The notes: generated by a model from the letters alone, not told the origin. DNA of 64,000 nucleotides from UBA2821 sp902763335 (GCA_052066835.1 JBQHRJ010000011.1); one strand, 5' to 3'; counted from the first letter of the stretch, positions 8,433 to 17,879 are shown. Numbers and translations: made by a program.

Positions 8433-9721
8433 ACATTACCCCCACTGTTTTTTAATTTGTCTGCAAGCAACATAAACAGCGGCTTCTGACTAAACATAAA
8501 TGCCTGTTTGCTAATATTGTAATTACGCACCTTAATCTCATCCTGACTGTCACTTAAAATGTTTTCATCCTCATCTATATATACAACCTTATCCTCCGTC
8601 ACCCTGAGGGCAAATATATAATTGCATAATTTTATAAAAAGCTGAGGTTCAACACCTTCCACCGGCTCATATATGATTTTTACGCCAGGATTAAAGTCCA
8701 GTATCTTTTCAGCCACTCTCTCACCCAGTGCCTCATGACCTGTGTTTTCAATATAAATGACTTCTTTGCCATTAACAAGTTTCTGAAGTTTTGAATAGTT
8801 ATAATCAATGTCAAATATTTTATCAGCAGGAGCTTTTCCATATACTCCGTGAAGTGCATCATCATAAGCATACATAACCGTCTTTGCCTTATTGTATTCA
8901 CCACGGTAATACCCGCCGTACACTATCTCAAATACAGACTGTATAAATGTCTCAGCCACTCTTTCCATATCCTCTTCAGGTGTATATTTTATGAAAAAGT
9001 TTATCCAGTTTCTCCATGCGTAATAAACCGGAAATGTATTCACACTTTCCTTTTTGGCTCCCATGGCATGAAGTACCTTTGATTTTCCGTATGACGCTAC
9101 TTTGTATCCTGCCCTGTTGCATCTGTAACCCCACTCAGTATCATCCCAGTATAAAAAGTTTGCCTCCGGCATTGGACCGATTTCTTTTATAAGAGAAGTT
9201 CTCACGAGAACAGAACATGCAGCCACCGCATCTGAATATACTACCTCAGGCATTGTGCCGTCCTCGAACTCATTTAAATATTTTGCCTCCACACAAAGCT
9301 CATCAAAATCTATAGTTATTCCAAACTGCTGCACATAATCCGGATTCTCCATATGGTATACCTTTGAACCGACCATTCCCGTCTCTTCATGTTCATCGAG
9401 AAACTTAACAAGATATGACAGTGCCTCCTCATCTACAAGTACATCATTGTCAAGGCACCACACATACTTATATCCCGCACTTACCACTTTTCTTATTCCT
9501 GTATTGAATCCGCCTGAACCGCCAAGATTCTCTTCATTTACTATAAGATTTAATCTGTCTCCGTATAACTCCTGTATCTTCTCAACAGAATCATCAGTGG
9601 ATGCATTATCCACAACGTACAAATCATAATCGTCCGTTTTAGATTCAAGAACACTCTGTATGCATCCAAGCACATAATCACATTTATTATAATTGCATAT
9701 TACTATTCCTGTTGTCTTCAT
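8429..9721 (-). CDS. Family 2 glycosyltransferase
   Basis: 430 residues. The N-terminal GT-A domain (about 1-250) shows the nucleotide-sugar binding start (IVICNYNKCDYVLGCIQSVL), VVDNASTDDS, NLGGSGGFNTGI and the DxD motif WCLDNDV. Downstream, FLYWDDTEWGYRCNRAGYK is typical of galactofuranosyl/rhamnosyl-type GT2 enzymes. The last 150 residues are a family-specific extension without a recognised domain. It would add a sugar to a cell-surface glycan precursor on the cytoplasmic side. It starts 15 bases after the YhaN stop and its stop overlaps the LysR start. Confidence 0.85.
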   Translation of the reverse strand: MKTTGIVICNYNKCDYVLGCIQSVLESKTDDYDLYVVDNASTDDSVEKIQELYGDRLNLIVNEENLGGSGGFNTGIRKVVSAGYKYVWCLDNDVLVDEEALSYLVKFLDEHEETGMVGSKVYHMENPDYVQQFGITIDFDELCVEAKYLNEFEDGTMPEVVYSDAVAACSVLVRTSLIKEIGPMPEANFLYWDDTEWGYRCNRAGYKVASYGKSKVLHAMGAKKESVNTFPVYYAWRNWINFFIKYTPEEDMERVAETFIQSVFEIVYGGYYRGEYNKAKTVMYAYDDALHGVYGKAPADKIFDIDYNYSKLQKLVNGKEVIYIENTGHEALGERVAEKILDFNPGVKIIYEPVEGVEPQLFIKLCNYIFALRVTEDKVVYIDEDENILSDSQDEIKVRNYNISKQAFMFSQKPLFMLLADKLKNSGGNV

Positions 9722-9736
9722 CGTTCTTCCTCCTTA

Positions 9737-11302
9737 TCATTTTCCAAGTCTTAATATACTTCCATGACATGTAAACAATATAATCTGATGCTTTTCACCA
9801 AGTTTCTTTAAGTACTTCATTGTCTCCTCAAGTCGTTCATCATCGTAACTCTCAAGCACATCATCCATCATTATCGGAAATGTATCACCCGATGACATGG
9901 ATTCAGCTATGGCAAGCCTCACCGCAAGATACATCTGTTCTGCAGTTCCTTTACTTAGGTACTGCCATTCCCTGCTGCTGTAATCTCCCGCTTCTGTCAC
10001 CATGGGATTATATTCACTGCCAACCATCACTTTATCATATTTTCCTGATGTAATACATTCAAATATTTCACCTGACCTTTTATTAAGCTCAGGTGAGTAA
10101 TCTCTTCTTCTGTCATTTAATATGTCCTCGAGTATCTCCTGTGCATGCACAAGTGCCTCGTAGTATTTAGTCATATCAACGAGTTTATTATCCAGTTCAG
10201 AAATTTTACTTTTCAAATTTTCCGTGTCCGTTCTCAGACCCAGATTTCTTTCACACTTTGAAAGTTCTGACTTTAATTTATTTATCGGCATATCTTCATA
10301 CTTATCTAAAACTTTTATTTTATTTTTTTTATTAATTAACGCCGATTTTTCCATCTTTGCCCTGTATATGACAGGACTGTCATCAGCTCTGTCACCACCA
10401 CGATTATATAAAGCCCCCGCAAGCAACGATATAACTGCACCTACTATAAATACCATATTGTACATAACGGCTGCGGCAATAAAGAATACCGAAAAGATAA
10501 CTACCACAATCCATAAGGATTTTGACTTTCCTGATGAATAGTCCCTATCCTCATTTTCTCCCACCAGTATCGCATCAATTCTTTGTATGTCTTCCTTAAT
10601 TTTGGCACTTTCAATTGCATTTCTTATATGCTCTGCTTCCTCTGCCTGTTCATCCAGCAGCATATTCTTCTTTTCTGATGCCACGTATTCCCTTTCCAAT
10701 GCGGTTCTCTCTTTTTTCAGCTCTGTAATTCTTCCCGTCCTTCCGCTTTTTGATACCAGTTCTTCTTTTGCAATTCTGATTCTTTTAAGTGCCTCCTGGG
10801 AATTATCATTTTCCTCCATTACGCTGCGTCCGATATTTTCCATTATACAGTCCTTATCACCGGACTTATAATCCATCCTGCTCTGCCTGATAAATACAGA
10901 ACGTTCAAACGCATCTGCATCCATTCCCCAGAAATACATTCCTGCTTCTGTTCCCTGCGGCAGTTCTATCCTTTTATCATCCGTTAAGTTTATTATAAGC
11001 TGCTTATCGGTAGAGGCTGACTTTCCAAATAATTTCTCTATTCTATAAATATCTCCCCTGTATTCAAATTCTATCATGCCGCCCATTTCTCCCCCTGACC
11101 ACGGACGGTATTTTAACCTTGTATTTTTTAAAAGATTCTGGCCTCCTGATTTTTTTCCATAAAACATCATACCGATAAATTCCATAATGGTCGATTTGCC
11201 AAATTCGTTTTCTGCACCGATAACCTGAAATCCATCCTCAAATTCTATCTCATAATCCTTTAACTTGCCAAAACCTTTTATGTACACTTTATTAATCTTC
11301 AT
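9737..11302 (-). CDS. Small SbcC/YhaN-like AAA ATPase
   Basis: 521 residues. The Walker A region GAENEFGKSTIMEFIGMMFYGKK follows a YIKGFGKLKDYEIEF start, and the C-terminus has the signature-like SKGTAEQMYLAVRLAIAES and Walker B FPIMMDDVLESYDDERL: the split ABC-ATPase arrangement of SbcC/YhaN. The central coiled coil is short and carries two membrane helices (about residues 265-305, LWIVVVIFSVFFIAAAVMY onward), so it is far smaller than B. subtilis YhaN and is probably membrane attached. It likely works with the preceding YhaO-like nuclease in DNA end processing. It overlaps yhaO by 11 bases. The start at ATG 11302 gives the family N-terminus; an upstream in-frame ATG would lie inside yhaO. 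Confidence 0.8.
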   Translation of the reverse strand: MKINKVYIKGFGKLKDYEIEFEDGFQVIGAENEFGKSTIMEFIGMMFYGKKSGGQNLLKNTRLKYRPWSGGEMGGMIEFEYRGDIYRIEKLFGKSASTDKQLIINLTDDKRIELPQGTEAGMYFWGMDADAFERSVFIRQSRMDYKSGDKDCIMENIGRSVMEENDNSQEALKRIRIAKEELVSKSGRTGRITELKKERTALEREYVASEKKNMLLDEQAEEAEHIRNAIESAKIKEDIQRIDAILVGENEDRDYSSGKSKSLWIVVVIFSVFFIAAAVMYNMVFIVGAVISLLAGALYNRGGDRADDSPVIYRAKMEKSALINKKNKIKVLDKYEDMPINKLKSELSKCERNLGLRTDTENLKSKISELDNKLVDMTKYYEALVHAQEILEDILNDRRRDYSPELNKRSGEIFECITSGKYDKVMVGSEYNPMVTEAGDYSSREWQYLSKGTAEQMYLAVRLAIAESMSSGDTFPIMMDDVLESYDDERLEETMKYLKKLGEKHQIILFTCHGSILRLGK

Positions 11303-12365
11303 AATATCCGACCTCCATGTCAAATGCCCTGAGTCCGATATCAAGTGCCTCCATATCTCCACTTTTTAACATTCTTCTGACAAACTCTCCCCTTACCGTA
11401 TTCTCATTTGCTATCTGCGTATAATCTTCCGACAGATACTCTGACACTACCCTGCTGAAAAAAACATCTGTCATCCCACGGATATTTTCCTCATCCGGTT
11501 TATATCTGCCATTTGTATTACCACACAAAACTATATTATATATATCATCTTCATTTCCCTTAAGATTATTTTCTATATATTCTGCAACCTCCTCATCCGT
11601 ATCCATATCAGATATATCCACCCTCATACTATAATATCTTCGTCCTGCTGTCTCCTCAAACTCCATGTTGCATCCGCCCTTCCAGACCTCACCCACATAT
11701 ATACCACACTCTCCCTGCTCATCAAATCCCCTGCCGTCGTGACACCCACTGTAACAGTACCACGTCGTTCCTTCTTTTGCAGGATTTGTGCATTCATGTA
11801 TATGCCCAAGAGCCAGATAATCAATATTACTTTCCCTTATCTGTTTTTTACTTATAGGATTGTATAGGGAATCCGGCCTTATATCCGCATGCAATACTCC
11901 CAGATGAATATTTCCATCATCATCACATTTCCCAATCATTCCTTCCCGTTCGTACATTTCTTCAAATGCAGCTCCCCAGATGCTCACTCCCTCTTCCTCA
12001 ATTTCTACTCCTTCCCATCCGCCTTTAAATATATATACATTATCCGGCCAGTAATTTTCTCTCATATACGGAGAATGTTCCGTGATATAATCATGATTTC
12101 CCGGAGAAATAAATATGTATGTTTCATCACATTCAGCAAATTTATCCCTGAGTCTTTCAACATACTTCTCCTCCGGTTCGGGTTTCTCAAATAAATCACC
12201 TGCAATCAGGAGATATTCTATGTGTTTTTGTCTGCACATTTTAAGTATATTCTCAAATGATGCCTGTCTCTCCCTTTTGCGTATTCTGCCCTTTGCCCCC
12301 ATATATACAATATCTGAATCATAATGTATATCTGCACAATGTGCCACTGTAACTGTTTTCATCAT
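11292..12365 (-). CDS. YhaO/SbcD-like DNA repair metallophosphoesterase
   Basis: 357 residues. Calcineurin-like phosphoesterase motifs in order: CADIHYDS (D-x-H), IAGDLFE (GD), SPGNHDY (GNHD), VLHADIR and LALGHIHE (GHxH). These ligate two metals in Mre11/SbcD-type nucleases. Residues after about 240 form the capping region seen in YhaO proteins. The operon partner is the YhaN-like ATPase, matching the yhaO-yhaN pairing known from Bacillus. I chose ATG 12365 (GGGAG just upstream; ATG 12362 is equally possible) because earlier in-frame codons fall in the hairpin at 12392-12419. Confidence 0.85.
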   Translation of the reverse strand: MMKTVTVAHCADIHYDSDIVYMGAKGRIRKRERQASFENILKMCRQKHIEYLLIAGDLFEKPEPEEKYVERLRDKFAECDETYIFISPGNHDYITEHSPYMRENYWPDNVYIFKGGWEGVEIEEEGVSIWGAAFEEMYEREGMIGKCDDDGNIHLGVLHADIRPDSLYNPISKKQIRESNIDYLALGHIHECTNPAKEGTTWYCYSGCHDGRGFDEQGECGIYVGEVWKGGCNMEFEETAGRRYYSMRVDISDMDTDEEVAEYIENNLKGNEDDIYNIVLCGNTNGRYKPDEENIRGMTDVFFSRVVSEYLSEDYTQIANENTVRGEFVRRMLKSGDMEALDIGLRAFDMEVGYYED

Positions 12366-12391
12366 TTTCTCCCATCCGTCTATACGTTTAT

Positions 12392-12419
12392 GGGGCTGCC
12401 ACAATAATGTGACAGCCCC
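12392..12419. other. GC-rich stem-loop between cyclophilin and yhaO
   Basis: GGGGCTGCCAC and GTGACAGCCCC pair (one mismatch) around a 6-base loop. No T-run follows on the minus strand, so it may be a weak terminator, a processing site or an mRNA-end stabiliser of the cyclophilin transcript. Confidence 0.55.
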
Positions 12420-12445
12420 GCATTTTCTAACCTTTGCAACATGTT

Positions 12446-13117
12446 TTAGTCAACTATCTTTATCGTTGTAATAACCGGCTGCTCATCTGATGCAACCAGA
12501 CCTGACGCCTCATCCTCAGGCTTCTTGTCATCACATATCTTATCTACTATATCCATACCTTCCGTAACTGTTCCAAAAGCTGCATACTCACCGTCTAAAT
12601 ATGTGCTGTCTTCCTGAACAATAAAGAACTGTGAACTTGCACTGTCATAATCCATTGCTCTTGCCATCGAGATTGTTCCTCTGACATGTGAAATATTATT
12701 TTCTACACCATTGCTCTTAAATTCACCTTTAATATTTATATCAGAGCCACCTGTTCCGTTTCCGTCCGGATCTCCTCCCTGAATCATAAATCCTTTTATA
12801 ATTCTGTGGAATGTAAGTCCGTCATAAAATCCTGTGTTTGCAAGATTTACAAAATTTGTAACTGTTACAGGACTAACGTCTGCATCAAGCTCAACCTTAA
12901 TTGTTCCATAATCTTTTACCTCTATCTCAGCATGATGCTTTCCCGTAAGGAGAGCGTCTTCATCTGTGATATCTATAGTCTCTGCCTTTTTGTCATCTGA
13001 AGCCGATGTTGTCTCCTTTTTGCTGTCGGATGACTTGGAATCATTGCCACAACCTGTAAATATCATTGAAAATCCCATAACTGCCACTGCTGCTAATATT
13101 AATGTATGTTTTCTCAT
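12446..13117 (-). CDS. Lipoprotein cyclophilin-type peptidyl-prolyl isomerase
   Basis: 223 residues. Lipoprotein signal peptide with lipobox FTGC (Cys about residue 23) followed by a Ser/Asp/Lys linker. A cyclophilin domain follows at about 60-220 with the expected TFHRIIKGFMIQGGDPDGNGTGGS, ISMARA, SSQFFIV and AAFGTVTEGMDIVDKI. It catalyses cis/trans isomerisation of Xaa-Pro bonds outside the membrane and probably helps fold exported proteins. Key Arg (HRII) and Phe/Gln (FFI, IQGGD) residues are present. Monocistronic by spacing. Confidence 0.92.
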   Translation of the reverse strand: MRKHTLILAAVAVMGFSMIFTGCGNDSKSSDSKKETTSASDDKKAETIDITDEDALLTGKHHAEIEVKDYGTIKVELDADVSPVTVTNFVNLANTGFYDGLTFHRIIKGFMIQGGDPDGNGTGGSDINIKGEFKSNGVENNISHVRGTISMARAMDYDSASSQFFIVQEDSTYLDGEYAAFGTVTEGMDIVDKICDDKKPEDEASGLVASDEQPVITTIKIVD

Positions 13118-13199
13118 TTTTTAATCTCCATTTCCTTTCTTGATTTCCTTAGTATCTTACTATTTTTATGTGTGAATGTAAATAAAGTTTAATAAACTT

Positions 13200-14033
13200 T
13201 TATATATCTGAAAATAAATAACTATATTTGTTCATCTGGTGATATATAATCTCCTGAACTCTTTGTCTTATATGTTCGTCATAATTAATTGCAGAATCTA
13301 ATATATTTTCCACATCATTTTTGGTAAATGAAAACTTAATGTTTTCTCCATATAATTTTTCCGATACATCTAATTGCTCATCAAAATCTGTACTTATAGT
13401 CTTTGATTTCACTTCATCAATCAGCTTAAATACATCCTCCCCTATAGGATATTCCATTGTTGTATCAGAAAGCAGACAGCCTCCATTATCAAAAATCGGA
13501 CAATATTCAAACTTTCCTTTTCCATCCATCAACACAGCAATATTGTGCATATGTCTGTCCTCATTCAAAAATATCGCATCTATCGTAAACAGCCTGTTCA
13601 TGTATATACCAAATTCCTTAAGTCCGGTAATCTGTTCAATCTGCTCAACTAAGAACTTTAATCTCTGCTCCGTATCATGGATATGCCATAATTCTTCACT
13701 CAGACTCTTATTGTGTGTTATTCTGAACAATCTCTCCAAAGTAACAATCTGCTGCTCACCGTTAATAAAAGAGTTACTTTTTACTCCCTTATATACAATT
13801 CTTTTATACTTTATCTGCTCAGGTTCATATATAACAATTTCTTTTTTATTTAATGAAGATTTGCAAAGCATATGCGATACCACATACTCCGCCAATCCTT
13901 CATAACCCGTATAATCTGCTTTATACCAGACATTATGATTCTCCCATTTTAACTGATTTCCATTTGATGAACTTATAGCCTGCGGTCTTACACTTCTCTC
14001 AAAGACTTCTACCATTTCCACACCCTCTTTCAT
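13200..14033 (-). CDS. Compact HipA/CtkA-like protein kinase
   Basis: 277 residues. The catalytic half resembles HipA-type Ser/Thr kinases: NEDRHMHNIAVL (HRD-like loop DRHxxN, about residue 165) and PIFDNGGCLLSD (DFG-like metal site). An N-terminal lobe contains WYKADYTGYEGLAEYVVSHML, likely carrying the ATP-contacting lysine. There is no HipB-type DNA-binding partner. Instead a 115-residue protein overlaps its start. Toxin kinases of this group phosphorylate targets such as aminoacyl-tRNA synthetases; whether this one is a toxin is inference. ATG 14033 overlaps the upstream stop; ATG 14015 with a GAGGGTGTGG site is an alternative start. Confidence 0.65.
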   Translation of the reverse strand: MKEGVEMVEVFERSVRPQAISSSNGNQLKWENHNVWYKADYTGYEGLAEYVVSHMLCKSSLNKKEIVIYEPEQIKYKRIVYKGVKSNSFINGEQQIVTLERLFRITHNKSLSEELWHIHDTEQRLKFLVEQIEQITGLKEFGIYMNRLFTIDAIFLNEDRHMHNIAVLMDGKGKFEYCPIFDNGGCLLSDTTMEYPIGEDVFKLIDEVKSKTISTDFDEQLDVSEKLYGENIKFSFTKNDVENILDSAINYDEHIRQRVQEIIYHQMNKYSYLFSDI

Positions 14034-14380
14034 TATTTTTCAATTTTAAGCCAAAAATCATCCTCCGCCATTCTTCCCTCCGTTTTTTCAATAATGAGAT
14101 ACGGATCATAGCACGGAACCCCTACGTCCTCCAGCACTAGTTTCATTTTATCCCTCGTTCTCGGAAAACATCTTGACTCTAAAAATTCTTTAAAATCTTC
14201 CATACTCGGATTTTCATTTACACCAAATGCCGTAAACAGTATATTGTCAGCATAATTTTTTATTTTCACAATATTTTTACTTTCATCTGCCTCAATCAGT
14301 GTACATGACTTATCCTTATACATGTACCACATGCGAAGCGGCTTATTAGCTGATGAATTGTTTTTTATATTTTTTTCCAT
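14033..14380 (-). CDS. Small protein paired with HipA-like kinase
   Basis: 115 residues, no helix-turn-helix, signal or membrane segment. Its C-terminal half carries a conserved-looking block (FLESRCFPRTRDK, CYDPYLIIEKTEGRMAEDDFW). I associate this block from memory with small proteins encoded next to HipA-like kinases. Its stop overlaps the kinase ATG, so the two are translationally coupled. By analogy with split HipA systems it could be the kinase's detached N-lobe, substrate adaptor or antitoxin. I do not recognise a named family. Confidence 0.6.
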   Translation of the reverse strand: MEKNIKNNSSANKPLRMWYMYKDKSCTLIEADESKNIVKIKNYADNILFTAFGVNENPSMEDFKEFLESRCFPRTRDKMKLVLEDVGVPCYDPYLIIEKTEGRMAEDDFWLKIEK

Positions 14381-14402
14381 TTAATTTCCTTTCATATATA
14401 TC

Positions 14403-14489
14403 TGAGCAGACTTTTGTGAAACTTTATTAACTATTAAGCTTGCACAAAACAAAGTACATTTCAAAAAGTTTCACAAAAGTCTGAACTCA
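14403..14489. repeat. Long perfect inverted repeat
   Basis: AGACTTTTGTGAAACTTT (14408-14425) and its exact complement (14465-14482), 18 bp, extended outward by TGAG/CTCA. The 39-base middle is not itself palindromic. It fills the gap between the FliB-like gene end and the leader of the HipA-like module. No T-run follows on either strand. Confidence 0.7.
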
Positions 14490-14493
14490 TTAT

Positions 14494-15585
14494 TTATATC
14501 AGAACCATCATATGAACCATATCATCATATCCTCCGTCGAATATAACTGACTGTATCTTGTGATTGTCAGTTTCGGAATGTTCTGTAATCTTGCAGTAGT
14601 AATGCATTATTTCTATCTGCTGCTGTGTATTTATATTTCCATAATTTTTTAAACACATGTCATCTACCGCCCTGACAATGGCATACCCGACACATATCCT
14701 GACCATTATTTTGAAAATATCTTCTATATTATTACATTCAGTGATGTACCGGAACATACAGCCTGTTATAAAGTTTTCATACTGGTATGTGTATGGAGCA
14801 TATTTTTCTTCATTTATATATGGTATATTTAATCCGTTCTCTTTGTATTCCCTCATCAGTTCTATAGTCAGGCTGTCGTGTTTTCTTGTCAGGCATATAT
14901 CACTGTATATAATAAGAAGTTCTTTTAACATCTCATCCTGCACATCCTGATTGTTCATTCTGCTCTCATCCGGAAGTGCCTGTGCAAGCTCAAGTACTCC
15001 CATGTCATCATTATATCCGCTAAGAACTGATGTGTCCCTGTTTTCGCTCAAATTATCAGCGATAAATATGCACATCATCATTCGCTTTTTTAGTGAAAAT
15101 CTTCTGTCATTTATTATCCTGCGGAATGTTTCTTCTATTAATAATATATCCGGTCCGTCACTTTTTTCAATTGCATTCTTCCCGTCATCATATGTTATAT
15201 ATTTTATTCCTTCTCTTTCTTCAAGTACAAGTCTCATAACCTCCGGACATGAAAGATTCATTGCAGCATACATCACATTTCCACATGTCTGTATTCTCCT
15301 CGGATAAAATGAACACACATTGCTTAAATTTTCCTCGCCCATATGTATAAATATATCACATGTATTTTCGTTATTCAAAAACGGGCATCGGCTTCCGTCT
15401 AAGATAAAATAATTACCATCAGTGAAAAATTTTTCAAACTTTTCTGACAGAACACCTTTATGACTTCTATATATTTCTGCTGTCTTTTCGTCTATCTTTA
15501 TCTTCCATCCGTCACAACAACTGTCAGAACATTTTCCCGCAATACATTTAAATTTCCTATAATATTCGGGCATTTTTACAAGCAT
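14494..15585 (-). CDS. FliB-like flagellin lysine-N-methylase
   Basis: 363 residues. The N-terminus shows the cysteine-rich signature of the FliB family: FKCIAGKCSDSCCDGWKI, then CPFLNNENTCDIF and VCSFYPRR, a likely metal-binding cluster. The remainder is helical with no other known domain. FliB methylates surface lysines of flagellin in Salmonella; many clostridial genomes carry homologs apart from flagellar genes, so the substrate here is open. ATG 15585 has GAGGTGAG at good spacing; the GTG at 15594 overlaps that site. Single gene, divergent from the MacAB-like operon. Confidence 0.8.
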   Translation of the reverse strand: MLVKMPEYYRKFKCIAGKCSDSCCDGWKIKIDEKTAEIYRSHKGVLSEKFEKFFTDGNYFILDGSRCPFLNNENTCDIFIHMGEENLSNVCSFYPRRIQTCGNVMYAAMNLSCPEVMRLVLEEREGIKYITYDDGKNAIEKSDGPDILLIEETFRRIINDRRFSLKKRMMMCIFIADNLSENRDTSVLSGYNDDMGVLELAQALPDESRMNNQDVQDEMLKELLIIYSDICLTRKHDSLTIELMREYKENGLNIPYINEEKYAPYTYQYENFITGCMFRYITECNNIEDIFKIMVRICVGYAIVRAVDDMCLKNYGNINTQQQIEIMHYYCKITEHSETDNHKIQSVIFDGGYDDMVHMMVLI

Positions 15586-15747
15586 ACTTCTCACCTCTTC
15601 ACTTTACGTTCACATATTGTTCACACATTTATTACCTTTTTAGGTTGCGCAATTACATTTTTAAAGATATATTTATAATGACTTATCCGCGTACTGCCGG
15701 ACATGTTTAATATACACTATTTTTGCAGTACAGAAAAGAGGTAATAT

Positions 15748-17184
15748 ATGAGTACTGACAATAAAATTGTCAAGGGTTCTTCTTCCGGAAGAAAGAAAAA
15801 ATTATTAATTATTATCCCAATTGCAATAGTGTTAATTGGCATAATAATATTTGTCGCAGTCAAGCGAATGTCTAAAAGCGATGACAAAACCAAAGTATAT
15901 GTAGCATCTGTGTCGGAGGCTATGGGGTACGGCTCAGTAGGTGCTGCCGACCGTTTCACCGGTGTTGTAGACTCACAGAAAGCTGTTGTAGTTAAAGCCG
16001 ACAGCAGCAAAACGATAAAGACATGTTTTGTAAATGAAGGCGATCAGGTCACAGCAGGCACACAGCTTTTTGAATATGATACAAACGAAATAAACAACTC
16101 TATCGAAGAGACTCAGCTTGAGATTGACAAGCTTAATATAGAAGTAACTTCTGCAAAACAGCAGATTACACAGCTTGAATCTGAAAAAGCTGCCGCTCCT
16201 TCTGAGGAACAGTTAAATTATACTATGCAGATTCAGTCCCTTACATCTGACATCACATCTAACCAGTATGATATAAAGACTAAGCAGACTGAACTTGACA
16301 AGCTTAAAGCCAGCTTAAACAATGCAGTAGTTACAAGCACTGTAGACGGTATCATCAAATCCATCGGTGATGTAAGTCAGGGAGATGATGACGGCACTAC
16401 AGGAAATTCCACAGAGACAGGATACATATCCATACTTCCACTTGGCAATTATCAGATTAAAGGTATCGTCGGAGAACTGGGAATGGGTGAAATATCAGAA
16501 GGTGCATCCGTGATTATCACTCCTAGAATCGATTCCTCTAAAACTGTTAAAGGTACTGTTTCTTCCATAGATTATAACAATCCTATATCTTCAAGTGACA
16601 GCTCAATGGATTCAGAAGACGGCGAAGGTACTCCGGGGCAGAGTGCAAGTAAATGGTATTTTTATGTAACATTTGAAAATACGGAAAATCTTGTACTCGG
16701 TCAGCATGTATTTATCGAACCTGATTACGGACAGGATGTAACTAAAGACGGAATGTGGCTGTCAGAATTCTATCTCGCATCATATGATGACGGAAGTTAC
16801 TATGTATGGAAAGAAAAAGACGGAAAGATAGTAAAACAGGATGTAGAACTCGGTGAATATGACAGTGATACAATGTCATATGAGATTCTTAAGGGTCTCT
16901 CTGAATCAGATTACATCGCATATCCTTCAAGCACAATCAAAGAAGGACAGACTACTTCCCACTCTATAGAGGACTTCAATGTAGATGATATTGATGATTC
17001 AGATGATTCAAATATTGATAACGGTGATATTGATTTCTCAGACATGGATGGAGAAGATATAGAAGGATTAGATGAAAATGTTGATGATATATCTGATGAG
17101 GATGTAAGTGATGCAGCAGGTGATGAATCTGCCTCTGAAGAAACATCAGCCGCTTCTGATAATACAGAGGAGGTTACAGAATGA
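15748..17184 (+). CDS. HlyD/MacA-type efflux adaptor, first of two
   Basis: 478 residues. N-terminal membrane anchor (about 12-33), then a membrane-fusion-protein layout: first half lipoyl domain around KTCFVNEGDQVTAGTQLFEY, a coiled-coil hairpin (about 110-185, IDKLNIEVTSAKQQITQLE), second half lipoyl VVTSTVDGIIKSIG, and beta-barrel/membrane-proximal domains. The final 75 residues are strongly acidic (Asp/Glu repeats), probably disordered. It links the ABC transporter to the cell wall side. First gene of a four-gene operon; its stop overlaps the ATPase start (ATGA). Confidence 0.85.
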   Translation: MSTDNKIVKGSSSGRKKKLLIIIPIAIVLIGIIIFVAVKRMSKSDDKTKVYVASVSEAMGYGSVGAADRFTGVVDSQKAVVVKADSSKTIKTCFVNEGDQVTAGTQLFEYDTNEINNSIEETQLEIDKLNIEVTSAKQQITQLESEKAAAPSEEQLNYTMQIQSLTSDITSNQYDIKTKQTELDKLKASLNNAVVTSTVDGIIKSIGDVSQGDDDGTTGNSTETGYISILPLGNYQIKGIVGELGMGEISEGASVIITPRIDSSKTVKGTVSSIDYNNPISSSDSSMDSEDGEGTPGQSASKWYFYVTFENTENLVLGQHVFIEPDYGQDVTKDGMWLSEFYLASYDDGSYYVWKEKDGKIVKQDVELGEYDSDTMSYEILKGLSESDYIAYPSSTIKEGQTTSHSIEDFNVDDIDDSDDSNIDNGDIDFSDMDGEDIEGLDENVDDISDEDVSDAAGDESASEETSAASDNTEEVTE

Positions 17185-17879
17185 TAATTGAACTTTCACA
17201 CATTTATAAGTCATATTATAATGGCAAAATGGAAGTTCCTGTTCTGAAAGATGTCTCACTTAGTATTGATAAAGGCGAATATGTTGCCATAATGGGAGCT
17301 TCCGGCTCCGGCAAATCTACACTGATGAACATTATAGGCTGCCTTGACCGTCCTACCAGAGGAGATTATCTTTTTGGAGGTTCCAATATATTTGACTACA
17401 ACGATAAAAATCTGTCTGATTTAAGACTGAACAAAATAGGATTTGTATTCCAGAGTTTCCATCTGCTACCGGGACAGAGTGCCATAAGCAATGTTATGCT
17501 TCCACTCCAGTATGCAGGTGTTCCAAAGAAAGACAGAAAAGGCATTGCATTTGAAATGTTAGACAAAGTAGGACTTGCTGAAAGAGTAAATTTTAAACCT
17601 AATCAATTATCAGGTGGTCAGTGCCAGAGAGTTGCCATAGCCCGTGCCATGGTAAACAAACCTGACATAATTCTTGCTGATGAGCCTACCGGAGCACTTG
17701 ATTCAAAATCCGGCGAACAGATAATGGAACTTTTTTCGCAACTGAACAGCGAAGGTGTTACAGTTGTAATGATTACACATGAAGCAGAAATAGCAGAACA
17801 TGCCAAACGCATTATTCATATTAAAGACGGTCAGATTATCGACCCTGCCGCGGAGGTGAAACCAGATGAAAAAGCATAA
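17181..17879 (+). CDS. MacB/LolD-type ABC transporter ATP-binding protein
   Basis: 232 residues. Walker A GASGSGKSTLMNIIG, Q-loop VFQSFHLLPG, signature LSGGQCQRVAIARA, Walker B IILADEPTGALDS and the H-loop ITHEAEIA are all intact. The sequence type is that of LolD/MacB/FtsE ATPases that power mechanotransmission rather than substrate translocation through the membrane. It pairs with the FtsX/MacB-fold permease at 19530-20786 and overlaps its neighbours by 4 and 14 bases. Confidence 0.95.
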   Translation: MIIELSHIYKSYYNGKMEVPVLKDVSLSIDKGEYVAIMGASGSGKSTLMNIIGCLDRPTRGDYLFGGSNIFDYNDKNLSDLRLNKIGFVFQSFHLLPGQSAISNVMLPLQYAGVPKKDRKGIAFEMLDKVGLAERVNFKPNQLSGGQCQRVAIARAMVNKPDIILADEPTGALDSKSGEQIMELFSQLNSEGVTVVMITHEAEIAEHAKRIIHIKDGQIIDPAAEVKPDEKA

